From: Annulohypoxylon bovei var. microspora
Taxonomy: Eukaryota; Ascomycota; Sordariomycetes; Xylariales; Hypoxylaceae
Reading direction: 5' to 3'
DNA: 64,000 nt
Assembly (NCBI GenBank): GCA_022836615.1
Contig: MU405259.1
Span: 186,001-250,000, forward strand
Shown here: piece after piece, positions 21,701 through 33,244 of the stretch
Position numbering within the stretch: position 1 is the first letter of the stretch
Layout of the letters: every line of letters begins with the position of its first letter
The notes under the pieces: generated by a model
Told to the model about the DNA's origin: nothing
What the model saw: only the letters and a program-made list of their open reading frames with translations
Databases searched by the model: none
Program-made: the position numbers and the translations under genes

Positions 21701-24700
21701 GTCGTCCTCATTGCCCAGAACGTTCTAGCGATCCGGATATTAGTTGTCTACGAAGTGAGAAAAAAAGGCTATTAGCATCAGATTTTGATCAAGAAACGGG
21801 CCGTCTTGAATTACGTACTTCTTAGCGCCACGACTCCCGCAACAGTTCCAGTCTTCTTACCTTATCTAAAGTTGAGACATTTGCTAATAATTTTTATCTT
21901 TTTTTATTTTTAAAATTTAGGACAACACCGAACATCCCGAGGCCTCCGAATCGGATACTTAATACACTGTTGAACAAGTTAGCTTGAGATGATCCAACGA
22001 TCATGCCAACTGTGAAATGTCGATTACCTACCTACCTAGGTATAAAGACGTCTCGTCTTTCTAGATGTCAGCCATTGGAACTATTCTGAAATCAATCGGT
22101 TGAATATGGATCCGATCCTTTCATCATCATACTAGGTATACATTACCTAGTTACTATCCAGTTTACAGTTGCTCGCAAGTTGAATTAATGAAGATGTCAT
22201 CTCACAAGTTAGGTTCGCCGCGAGGTTGATGGATAGATTGGCAGCAAGTAGACCAGATCTAGAATGGGAATCCTATTATATGTTCAACAACAATCCCACC
22301 TGTCGCGCTGTGAAAGCTAAGAATCGTGCTGAGGGTGCTTTAGGACTACTCCTACCTTATGATCGAATGATACTCAACTCTCTGGTATTTCTGAACCAAA
22401 CATAGTTACCAGAATTTTACAAAGTTAGCGATGTGCAAAATCTGCTAGTCATTAAGCCAGAATTTGTCAAGTCTAGTAAATCTCAATATGTGAGCTTTTC
22501 TCCTGGGCCTTAAATCTACCTACATTGATAAGCTCATAAGAGGGGACAGCGTGGCCGGATCCAACGCAAGTTCTACCTAGTTAGCCACGTATCACCCCCT
22601 CTTCATAAATACCGTCTTCGATGGTACCAGAGCATTACCCACTAAGACCAGGGCCCCGGTAGTCGAGTTAGAGTTGAATTATTAGAATACATCGCCATTC
22701 ACTGTCAATGTGTGCTCTGCGAGACAGTGAGATGGGAACAACCAATCCCTTGAGATTATTGCGAGCGAGGATGATCTGTTAGGTCTGATGAATGGTGTTG
22801 GGATGGGGATGCTTAACATACTAAGTCTAGGTAGGCGGGTGTTTAGTGTCTCAATTACCTAGAGACTCGATTGAAGATTGACCTTCTTACCTTTTGTAAG
22901 ACCTTCCGCCCATACTAGAAGATGACAGCCGGAGTCTTAGGGGTATTTCTTTGAATGGAGGTAGATTTAAGAGAATGTCAGGGACTACCAGCGGGGGCGA
23001 CTCAGGAGCTCCCATCGGTGAGCCGCTAGCTACCTATATATAAAAGAGCCGTCGGCTCCAAGAGTTGTCGGAAGGATTCTGATGTTAATGGCCATTTCTA
23101 CCTATATGTCTAATAGTAAGTCAATGGCGAGCGTCTTGCTACCCGGGAAATAATTATAAACCAAAGGTCCCGATCCCTGATATCATCTTCTCACCTACCT
23201 ACAACTACTACCCATGCATCTAGATAGTCTATTATTTCGCCATATACCCCCGCCTTGACTCCATGCCCTTTTTGTGAGAACGACTACCCTCTAAGAGGTG
23301 TGTAGTTAGATGCTACTTCGACAGGCTTCGGAGTACTAAGATTTCTATACAAGTTTTAATAGAAACCTATCCATCCAACAGGCCCGATGTGTTAAAAAGA
23401 TCCACGAGCGTGATGTATTCATTATGATAGGATATCGGCACTCCCTAATCCAATTCTTCGGCTATGTGAAGTTCATATTTATCAAACATCGCATTCCGAT
23501 TCAGCTATTCCCCTAGGTTACGAATCAGCTCATTGATTATAATATAGCTGCTCTACTTACCCAAAGATTATAACACAAACAATCTAAAACATAAAGATTC
23601 GTGGCAAGCGGTACTTTGTTCAAGCTCAAGAGTTTAGAAGCTTTGGTCAAAGTGACGTATGGAGATAATACTCATATGTAGTATAGCTGAGATGAAAGAG
23701 ATATAAATAAACAATGGCACAATGTTGATATCACATGGTCTGGCCATGTCTTGGCCGAGATAAAGGGGGAAATAGAGTTTAGGGGGTGGTATGGTGGTAA
23801 CTTGTATAGGGATGGTTTCTTATAAGAGAGTGCATTATGCCGCGTGCTACAAATTTCATGTAATCGTAACCGGGCATTCGTCTACACTAGAAGCCTTATT
23901 TCATTGACACATCAAGGTTTCCCCAACATGTCTTCCCGTTTACTCGGGACTTGGAATAGTATAAAGTTTCACGTGCCTGGTTTTGGAAGTCAGCCCCGTA
24001 AGGCTATGGGCGGACCGTTCCTTTCGTTTATGCAGGCCAAAGCCTGGGTTTGTGGCGTCAACCCTAGAAATGCAAGATCCCGAGGATGATACGCAAATGC
24101 GTAACGGCTGGCCGATCAGTTGGGACGGTATCCGATATCTGTGCGCTTCCCGTTTAAATTGGAATTCTTCATCAAGCATTCTGCAGAATAGATTGCGATG
24201 CAAAATTGTGAGGAGATCCCCTAGAATGTGATGTTAGTTTGACACCTATCAGAAAAGGAGGAATCACAAGACAAGCTGCACTACGTGGAGGACAACTCAT
24301 CAACCCCGCCCTGACAGCAAGCGTTTATTTCTTAACGACCAGGGTGTTGCCGAGCAACCAGCGCATAACCTGAAGCGGTTAGTTTGTGTTGTTACCTTGG
24401 CTGCTTAGTACACAAACCTCAACTCAATTCAAACTTCAATTGGACAACAATGAAACTTCGCGTTGTCAATCGCCAATTGTTTGCTCAGGGTATCACCAAT
24501 TAGCAAGCTTAATATAAGAATTAATTGCCATTGATACGGTAGCTCTCGATGAGGAGATCGTAATGAAAAGATGACAACCCGAAACGACGTAAACAATGTC
24601 ATTGTCATTTCTACCCAGCGAAGCCTAGAAGCGTGACGAAGAAGGTCATCTATCGAACGTGATGAATCGCGCAGGTGGCAGCACCACAGCGGAGCGGGTG

Positions 24701-26335
24701 AGGTCTCCGAAGCCAGACGGACTAAATAGGCCAGGGGTTCATTCTGGAAGCGAGTTGCCCAATCCACCCACCATTCGTCAGCGACTGACGGTGGGAGTGG
24801 AGACTGCGTGGTGATTCGTGATGAACAATTCAACCTTGCTATCAGATTAAGAAGATTGGCAGATATTAAGACAATCTCTTTCTATTTTGGCACATCGACG
24901 ACCGTTGTCGTGCGACGCGAGCCAATTGCTGACATCTCGATCAAAGTGCAGTTTTTTTCAATGACAATCATTTCTTGAAAACTGATTCTGAGCGGCTGTG
25001 GATGGATAAAATGAAGGTGCAGAGGTGTTAAAAAAAAAAGACCCTTGGCGTAGCTTCGTGGCGCGGTTAGCTTACTTAGCTTACAGGGCTATGCGAAGGT
25101 ACGTATTATACTGGGCACCTAATGCGTAATGCGAGTCACCTAAGAATCTAGAATTTTCCAATAGAATATCATGGATCTTTCTTTGAATTGAAAGGATAGT
25201 TGGACTCGAGGATTGCACATGTAAATTACGAAACAAGAGGTCTAAGACATAATTTGGACGAACAACGAATTATTCCATTATTCCACCATGCTGTCATGGT
25301 TGTACAAGTTATGTGAGGACGGGAGAGTCGTCGAGTTGTGCATTTGCGGGGGTTCGACTTCTGGGCTGTACCACAGTTAAAATAACGCTATACTCAATAT
25401 GGTCTATAACTAAGCTTATTAAGGCTATGATGGTATTAATGCTAGGGTCTACCCCTGTGAAAGCTCATTTCTGATTGGATATCCCGACTTTAGCGTGCTG
25501 CAACCATTTTCACAATTTCTGACCTGTCAAACTAGGGGAGCAGGGGAGCTTCTGTACTGCGGGCTGCATCAACAAAATTTACAAGTAAACATTAGCATGT
25601 TAGGTGCCAAGGTGGAGAGTAAAAAAAGATTGCACAAGGCTTCAACAATTCTATGACCGCCACTTTTGTCCTACTCTTTTCCCCTCAGGTTCGCATGTCG
25701 TCGTCTTCTAGACATTTGATTTTCGCGATTGGGTGATAATCGGTGCACGGTACACGAGAGAAGAAAAAAAGACAAAGAGACATAGAAAAGAATCATCTAG
25801 TTGGTTGTTTGCTTTTGCATTGCATAGCAATCTGGAGTTGTGTTTGTTGTAGTTGATTTCTCTCCTTATTGGATTCTCGTGTCTTCTTTTTTTTTTCTTA
25901 CTTCGGTACGTTATTTTAATTACTATGTATTTCGGTCATTATCCATCCCCTGTCTTTTACAAGATGACCCTTTGACACTATGACCTATTCCATCTTAATC
26001 TTTTTCTTTCTTTCCCTGTTCTGCTCATGCTCGTTCATTCATATTCCTAATCGACATCATCGTCTTTCATCGTCTTCTCGATTTAATACTCACTCACTCA
26101 CTTCCATCAATATGATGACGATCTAATCTAATAACAGCATCAGCACTTCCTTACGACGTTACGACCCTTCATGGCCTTCCGAAGATACCCTCAATTTTCA
26201 CGACCTTACTCATTGTAATTCGGAGTATTCCGTTCTTTCTCCTCCCCTCAATTCAAAATTCGTCTCAATTCTTGCTTTATTGCAATTTCTTTTCTTCGCG
26301 CCTTTTCACCACCGCGAGGCGGCTAGACCGTCGCA
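18712..26335. other. Gene-poor region of 7.6 kb
   Basis: I find no gene that I can support. Short frames (18884-19147 minus, 21307-21444 plus, 24429-24833 minus) lack family motifs. The sequence is moderately AT-rich with scattered TACCTA/TAGGTA runs (for example 22026-22045). The last 450 bases before 26336 are pyrimidine-rich on the plus strand, with long T and TTTC runs, and are probably promoter and 5'UTR of the next gene. Confidence 0.5.
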
Positions 26336-28891
26336 ATGGATCAACCGCCACCACCTCCGCCACATGGCAATAATCCTAGGCCGACAAATCCCAACCTTCC
26401 ACCCGGCAAATATGACATATTCATCATACCGCCACACTCATCCGGGTCAGGTTTCCTCTATCTCCCATCGCTAAAGCCGAACCTGAATAGTTTCGCTGCG
26501 GGGTTTGCCAGTGCTTTGGTCTTAGTTGTCCTCGGCCAGAGCATGGCACCTGCTTTTCGGGTTTGGTACAACAACTTTCAGGGAATGGGAAATATGGGAA
26601 TGGCGTTGTTGGTAATAGGAGTTGGCGTTGGAGCGTGGTCTCTGGGAAGAACACAACAAGGTACCGGTCCAGGTCCGGGAGGGGGTGGAGGTGGCGGACC
26701 AGGTGGCGGTGGCGGCGACAACGGTGGAGGAGGAGGGGGAGGAAACTTCTACGGCAGATATGGTCCTGGATTCGGGGGCTATTCCGACGGTCCAAACCCC
26801 AATGCTGGTCCACCTCCCAATAATGATATGCCTCCTCCACCTCCCCCTCACGGCTCACCCCCGCCTCCCAGGCCCGGCCCGGCATCTGGTTCACAGGGCG
26901 GAGGGGGATCGAAGCAGTCATGGCAACAATATCCGCAAGACGAAGAGCCGAGAGACTCGCCGTCACCACCTCCCCGACAACCACGCCAAGAGACACCCGA
27001 AGAGACCCCTGAACCCCCTAAGCAAAGACCTAGGGAAGCTCCACGAGACCCTCCTCCGCAGACTCCCAAGAAACCTAAGGCACCACCTAGAGAAGCTCCC
27101 AAGGAATCCCCCAGGGAACCTCCAAAGGATCCGCCGAAGGAACCACCGAAGGAACGACCTAAGGACCCGCCGAAGGGTGCGTGGGAAAAGGCAAGAGAAG
27201 AAACTCGACGAAAGGAAGAAGAACGGAAAGCTAAGGAAGAGGAGCGGAAAGCTAAGGAGGCCGAGCAACGTAAGAGGGAAGAGGTAGCTAGGCGACTAAA
27301 GGAATTACGCGAAAAAGAAGCCCGCGAGCGTGCTAGGCGCGAACAAGAGTTGAGAGAGAGACGAGAGCACGATGCGCGCGAGAAGGAACAACGAGAGCGC
27401 GAACAGCAAGAAAGAGAACGGGAACGACAGGAAAGAGAGCAGAAGGAGAAAGAGCAGCGAGAAAGGGAACAGAGAGAAAACAGAATACGAGAAGCTCGAG
27501 AACGACAACTCCGCGATAGGCTCGACGAAGAGCGGGCACGTCGGGAGAAGCTCGAGAAAGAAGTTAAGGAAAAGGAAGCGATTCGAGCTAGGGAGGCAGC
27601 TGAGGCAGCTCGGTTGAAAGCAGCAGAGGCGGCCAGACTGAGAGAGGCAGAAGCAATTAAGATACGAGATCAGGAAGCCGCCAAGTTGAAGGAAATAGTA
27701 GCTGCCAAGATGCGAGAGATGCGGGAGAAGGAAGCTGCTAGACAGCGGGAAGCCGAAGCTCTTAGACGCAAGAAACAGGAGGAGGAAGCGGCGAGGATAA
27801 AGGAAGCTGAAGCAGCTAAGTTGAAGGAGCAAGAAGCGAAGGAGGCAGAGAATAGAAGAGGTGCATACGCCTTCTCGTCAGTTGGAGAGAAGACCAACCC
27901 TTGGCCGAACGGAAAACCACCTGTATCACCTCAGCCTGCGTCTCCCAAACCAGCTCCAAGTACTGCGTCCAGTAAACCAAGCACCGCCCATAGCACTGCT
28001 TCTAGTAGACGGCCACAAGAACCAACGCCAAGACCAAGTCCAAAACCAAGTCCAGCACCAAGCGCAAAGGCCCCTAGCGGCGTCAACGAAGAGACCTACT
28101 CGTTTCGACCATACGACCAACCTAAGAGCCATGGTCGGAAAAAGTCGAACGAGACGGCCTTCACAGGATCGTCGTATGCCCCATCGCAAGCCCCGTCGCA
28201 TTCTACAGCGCGAACAACCCCGCCACCATCCGAACGGGCCCCTTACGAAACCAGCGACCCGAAAAAGATCGTCATCAAAGCCGTTTACGGGTTCCTCAAT
28301 CAATTTTCCAAAACACCAGCTTCCCAGCTTATCTCTGGTATCGGTACGGTTACAGATGGCCTAATTCTTCGCATCTCATCCGAAGGTATCTTCATCGACG
28401 ACGATATCCGCAACGAACCGCAACGAGATTGGGATGTTAAGGCCTGGACGCTTAAGACAGTTGAGGTCTGGTGCCCGGCGCATTGCGCTACGGAAGCCGC
28501 CACGACCGCAAAAGCGACGCCGTCCAGGACTCATCGCTTCCGATCGACAATTCGGGGCGACCCGAAAACGCTCACGGGCGACGATGCCGAGACATGCGTC
28601 ACGGAACTCTCACATTCTTGCAAGAACGAATGCCGCTATTCTCCCCACGGTGCACGCAGTACCACGTCGTCCTTCGTTAGTAGCGCTAGGCGACGCGGTC
28701 TGCATCTGATGCAAGCTACGGTCAGAGATCAGGAAGGCAAGAGACACCTGTTCGTGATCGACGGAGAAGAGGGATGGAAGCTAGCGGAAGGCCTGACTCA
28801 GCTCCTCAAGGGTACCCAGCACAGGCAGCTAGGTATCCAGTGCATGGCGAAGACCCAAGCCCAACACATCCTCGAGACGCTCGGATGGTGA
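26336..28891 (+). CDS. Two-TM protein with Pro/Gly-rich region and long charged coiled coil (851 aa)
   Basis: Single exon. Order: Pro-rich N terminus with PPGKYDIFIIPPHSSGSGFLYLPSLKPN (residues about 22-49); two membrane segments, about 52-74 and 85-103; Gly-rich stretch 110-150; Pro-rich, lysine-dotted repeats (PREAPK, PPKEPPK) about 160-285; a very long Arg/Glu/Lys coiled coil about 285-515 with REAEAARLKEAEAA-like heptads; a Ser/Pro linker 520-640; and a folded C-terminal domain about 645-851 (KKIVIKAVYGFLNQFS, GLILRISSEGIFIDDD, HLFVIDGEEGWKLAEGL) that looks like a small beta-rich or PH-like module. The family name is unknown to me. The layout suggests a membrane-anchored scaffold with cytosolic coiled coil. 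Many minus-strand open frames here are mirror images of the biased codons. Confidence 0.85.
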   Translation: MDQPPPPPPHGNNPRPTNPNLPPGKYDIFIIPPHSSGSGFLYLPSLKPNLNSFAAGFASALVLVVLGQSMAPAFRVWYNNFQGMGNMGMALLVIGVGVGAWSLGRTQQGTGPGPGGGGGGGPGGGGGDNGGGGGGGNFYGRYGPGFGGYSDGPNPNAGPPPNNDMPPPPPPHGSPPPPRPGPASGSQGGGGSKQSWQQYPQDEEPRDSPSPPPRQPRQETPEETPEPPKQRPREAPRDPPPQTPKKPKAPPREAPKESPREPPKDPPKEPPKERPKDPPKGAWEKAREETRRKEEERKAKEEERKAKEAEQRKREEVARRLKELREKEARERARREQELRERREHDAREKEQREREQQERERERQEREQKEKEQREREQRENRIREARERQLRDRLDEERARREKLEKEVKEKEAIRAREAAEAARLKAAEAARLREAEAIKIRDQEAAKLKEIVAAKMREMREKEAARQREAEALRRKKQEEEAARIKEAEAAKLKEQEAKEAENRRGAYAFSSVGEKTNPWPNGKPPVSPQPASPKPAPSTASSKPSTAHSTASSRRPQEPTPRPSPKPSPAPSAKAPSGVNEETYSFRPYDQPKSHGRKKSNETAFTGSSYAPSQAPSHSTARTTPPPSERAPYETSDPKKIVIKAVYGFLNQFSKTPASQLISGIGTVTDGLILRISSEGIFIDDDIRNEPQRDWDVKAWTLKTVEVWCPAHCATEAATTAKATPSRTHRFRSTIRGDPKTLTGDDAETCVTELSHSCKNECRYSPHGARSTTSSFVSSARRRGLHLMQATVRDQEGKRHLFVIDGEEGWKLAEGLTQLLKGTQHRQLGIQCMAKTQAQHILETLGW

Positions 28892-31481
28892 CGGGAGGCG
28901 GCTCCATCAGCGGGAGCCAACCTTATTTATAGGATATCATCTGGCAGCCGACGGGCGACTGGAATGCTGAGGTCGTGGTCACATTCCACCGCCACCATCG
29001 GGCGGGCTTTCCACCCCTACCCCTTCTTTGTCAATACTTAATCCTTCATTCTTTCTACATACCATTGCATCGGCGATGCGCCGCGGCGGCGTAAACGGGG
29101 ATGGGGGTCTGTCAGTTAGTCAAATTTGCGAAACGCGCGGTTCTTCCTCCGTGTAGGGCAACGCATGGGAACCAGAACCGAACTGCATGTAGAGTTGTTG
29201 AGATTGCCACCGATTGTAGGGTCAATTGACTAGGATATACCACCTCTAAAAGACAATAAAAACACTCTGATACGAAATGCCTTGCTTTTACGTGCTTGAT
29301 TTGATTTGATTTTCGTTTGGCTTCTAGTGATTAGGGTAGCGTCGCTTAGACGTTGGTGAAATTCATGACATTATCCCTGGGTAGGTAGGTACCTAGCTTT
29401 ATAGTATGAGCGATGGCTCGAGGAGAGCAATAAGAAGTAATTCGGCTATTTACTTAGATAAGTTCACTACTTCTAGCTGATTGTAGTTGATTGCCTAATC
29501 GTTTCTTCACTTATGGTATTGGCGCCTACTAGGTAGGTACCTACTTTTGGTTTTTGAGTAATGGACTATTAGCTGCTCCTTAAAGATAATGATATTCCGC
29601 TTTACTTGTAGAATTTGCTAGCGATGTTCATTTGCAAGGGACAAAAGAATGGGGATAGGTACCTTGTGCTTTAGGGCACACAAGCCTTCCCTCCCTTTGG
29701 CCCTTTATATAATTGAGATGTCGAGCTCAAGGTATGCTTGGCTGAAACTTTCCTGTTGTGAGGGCTATACTCCATTCTATAGACGATCTAGATTACATAG
29801 GTCATTCCAATAGTCGGATCGTAACGTGTGTCGATAGTATTGAGTAGCAGGAGGCCTAATCATATAGATAAGATCACTGGACATATTCAAGACTAAAAAA
29901 GCCCCGACATGTTTTTAGCTATCTAGCTACCTAATTAGGCGTAAAATTAATCCACGTTGAAAGATGCTATCTTACGGACTATTATGTCAATAAGACTAGC
30001 ATTTCGAAGTCGACTGCCGGTCTTTCACGTTGCCGAATAATCAGTAAACGCAAGAAAGTTGTTGATATTTGGAATATAAGCGGACTGAGAGCTACCGGCA
30101 TCCAAAACTCTTAGTGGAAATAGGGACAGTATCTTAGGTCTCGCCCGGTCGCCCCTTTACCTATTTCCTTTCTTATTACACATACTGCTATTCGGATGAT
30201 TTCCCCTAGATACTCATAACGTTGAGATGAGTCGCTCTATCCATTCGAAACCTTTACAAGGTCTGTAGCGACGATCTGTCAGAAAAAGTTGAACTATCCA
30301 CACAGTGAATCTCCCCCTATCGACAGTAAATTGTGCAGCTATCTGGCGAAATAATCAAGGGTCCAGGGCTGTAGATAACGAATAACATAAGTGAGCGAAG
30401 TAACTGGAGAGTACAAGGCTCGAGCCTTAAGGTTAAGCTTGCTGCCGCTGCCGTCTATTATTCCGAAAGTCTGTAGGAACCGATACACGGTACTCGCAAT
30501 AGCCCGTTCACGCGTTGCCCCCTATATTGGGCCAACCTACATACTGCAACCTTTCAATAAGCCTAGCGGCTAGGCTGCCTCCCATTCGCCACGTGAATTT
30601 GTCACGCTATATATGAACTACATGTAGGCTGAGCGTCTCGGCCCTTTCAGGGGTATAGGGGGGAGCTAGGAGGCAAAGAATGACGAGACCGCACCCCCCT
30701 ATTCCTCGTGGTATATTATAGAGCGTTCCCTATCCGGTCGATTTATAATCGCTTATAGGTAGTAGGAAGGATATTAAGGCGCATATGCGCCTTCGCGTGC
30801 GCGACGCGCCCCTTGGCCCTCGTCCAGAGAAAGAAATGTTCGGGCCGGATGGCTGCCCCTTTTGGCCCAGCGCGCGCCGTGGGATGGCGATATAAATATA
30901 TTTAAAGGAAGGGATCTCGGCATATGCGAGCATGCGAACGTCGTGCCCATTCGTTCAGATGAGCTCCTGGCCCTGGCCCTGGCCCTGGTCAGGCAGAAGG
31001 GGAGCGAGCGCGATGCTGGACTCATGTCCAATGACGTTGCGATGCCTAGACGAAGGCTTGGTTCGGCTGTTGGAAACACTACCGAGTCCTCTACCCCCGC
31101 TTAATATGTCAGAATAGGAATGGGTCCGTAGTAGGCAATGTAGGTAATTTCGACCTCGCAGCGCATTTGTCGCCCGGGTCTGCCTCCAGATTCCTAGGGT
31201 TAGATTAACCGGCGAGGCTTCAACGAGCGGCAGTTGCACTGCCATGCCATCCAGCCAATAGCCGCGGCGTCGCGACACTCCGTCCGCCTTGGCTTTATCC
31301 GGAGAACCATGATCTGCGCCGCCTCGGAGGGAGAATAAAGGTAGGGCGGGCCTGCCAGGTTTCCCTGCCCGGCCGGTCTCTGCCTCGCTCCCTCTTCCTC
31401 TTCCAAGCAATCCCCCCCTTTCTCGCAGCCAGATCCGAACAAAAAGTCCTCGAGGAAACGATAAAGAGAGAGCAAGCAAAG
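28892..31481. other. Intergenic region
   Basis: No gene supportable. TAGGTAGGTACCTA-like palindromic runs occur at 29382-29396 and 29531-29546. A TATATTTAAA box-like stretch lies near 30893 and a CCTGGC tandem at 30966-30989. The open frames around 30730-31480 on the minus strand have no family signal. Confidence 0.45.
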
Positions 31482-32721
31482 ATGCTGTTGAAATCTCTGC
31501 TGCCCGCGGCGGCGGCGGTCCAGATGGCGGCGGCGCAGGAGCTGATGCGCTTCGGATGCTCGCAGCTGACGATCGACCGGATCGACCCGCTGGTCGAGCC
31601 GGGCAACATGCCGTCGGCGCACATGCACCAGATCATCGGCGGCAACTCGCTCAACGCCAGCATGCAGCCCGACGACCACGACCCGCCGACGGTCTCCACC
31701 TGCACCAGCTGCACGTACTCCGAGGACTTCTCCAACTACTGGACCGCCAACCTGTACTTCCGCGCCCGCAACGGCACCTACAGGCGCGTCCCCCAGTTCG
31801 CCAACCTCGGCCTCGGCGTCGAGGCCGGCATGACCGTCTACTACATCCGCGGCTACTCGCCTAGCGCTACGGTCACCGCCTTCCCTCCCGTAAGTCCCGC
31901 CGTTCCCGCCCGGGGAAGGAACTTCTCTAATCGTAGTAAAATGTTCGGTGAGTTTAGGGATTCCGAATGCTCGTCGGTGACCCGATGAACCGCGCGGTCG
32001 GGACCATGCAGAAGGGCCTGTGCTACCGCTGCGAGGCCAACATGGAACAAGTAAGTCAGATTCCGATTCCGATTCCGATTCTGATTCGGCGAGAATAAGG
32101 GTTTTTTTTTTGTTTCTTTTTTTCGGCTGACTCGAGAAAAACGCAGAACCCGTTCGGCGGCGCGCCCTGCACGGGCCAGGACACGCAGGCCTTCCCGAAG
32201 CAGGCGTGCGGCGGGGGGTGGCGGGTGTCGGTGCACTTCCCGACGTGCTGGGACGGCCAGAACACGGACTCGCCGGACCACAAGGCGCACGTGGCGTACC
32301 CGGCGTCGGGGACGTTCGAGTCCGGGGGCGCGTGCCCGGCGACGCACCCGGTGCGCATCCCGCAGATCATGTACGAGATCATGTTCGACACGCGCGCCTT
32401 CAACGCCGAGGCCGAGTGGCCCGAGGACGGCTCCCAGCCCTTCGTCTGGAGCATGAACGACACCACCGGCTACGGCCTGCACGGCGACTACCTCTTCGGC
32501 TGGAAGGGCGACGCCCTCCAGCGCGCCATGGACGGCAAGTGCTCCGGCGACCGCTGCGCCCCCCTCCAGAGGCAGACCGACCAGGCCGCCATCGACTGCG
32601 TCAAGTCCCAGAGCGTCGCCGAGGACATCGGCGACGACTGTGAGTGAACCCTCCCCCCCCCCCCTTTTCTTACCATACTAACTGTCTATTCCAAGGGCTC
32701 CAAAACCTCCCCGGCTGGTAG
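31482..32721 (+). CDS. Secreted DUF1996-domain protein (339 aa)
   Basis: Four exons: 31482-31889, 31958-32050, 32147-32639, 32696-32721 (1020 nt). Signal peptide to about residue 19 (AAAQ). Typical DUF1996 marks follow: FGCSQLTIDRIDPLVEPG, SAHMHQIIGGNSL with its conserved His pair, ARNGTYRRVPQ, YYIRGY, GDPMNRAVG, CYRCE, FPTCWDGQNTDSPDHKAHVAYP and HPVRIPQIMYE. The first stop in frame after exon 3 (32645-32647) can be avoided by a GTGAGT donor, ACTAAC branch point and AAG acceptor, giving a natural family end, DWLQNLPGW. The function is unknown; proteins of this family are secreted or wall-associated, and the conserved His residues hint at metal binding. It converges with the GH3 gene. Confidence 0.9.
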
Positions 32722-33244
32722 ATTACCACTCCCGTGCCAGAAGAGGCAACGGCGGGACAGGTATGAAGTCTTCGCCTGGTGTTCTATGCTTAAACTGTTG
32801 CTGGCTACCTAGGAAGAGAGAGGGGGCCTGTTAGACTGACTGACCTATTAAATCTTTTCCCCGTATTCCTATCGATCTTGTCGCGAATAAATATTATTAT
32901 AAACACGTCAGAATAGTGAAGTTCTTGACTTGACTTATGACCGGGCTTATGCTTGTAGACCCGCAGTTAGATTGCTGATGGTATTACGATGTTGTAGCTA
33001 GAAGTCTTTGTTGAATCATTTATAAAACCCTACCTGTCATACCGTATTAAGTGCTCACCCCACTGGAGTCGATGCGAGTACAGTACTCTACCTATCTCAT
33101 TGTCAGTCACCGAAACTAAAGTTGCACATATATTTTCATTAGCACAGTAAGCAAGGCATGTTATGTAGAAATTAGGATTACTTCGTATTAGGTACACGAA
33201 TCTATGTACGGTGCCCCAAGTCAATTAGTGTACTTGGTGAAACA
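32722..33244. other. Convergent intergenic region
   Basis: 3' flanks of the DUF1996 and GH3 genes. AT-rich, no gene seen. Confidence 0.5.

Noticed and set aside
24429..24833. 134-codon minus-strand frame
   Set aside because: No motif, odd composition, no splice partners; treated as chance.
26424..28303. Many minus-strand frames, Phe/Leu/Ser-rich
   Set aside because: Antisense of the Lys/Glu/Arg coiled-coil codons of the 851-residue gene.
30730..31479. Overlapping minus-strand frames upstream of DUF1996
   Set aside because: Arg/Gly-rich, no motif, likely promoter sequence.
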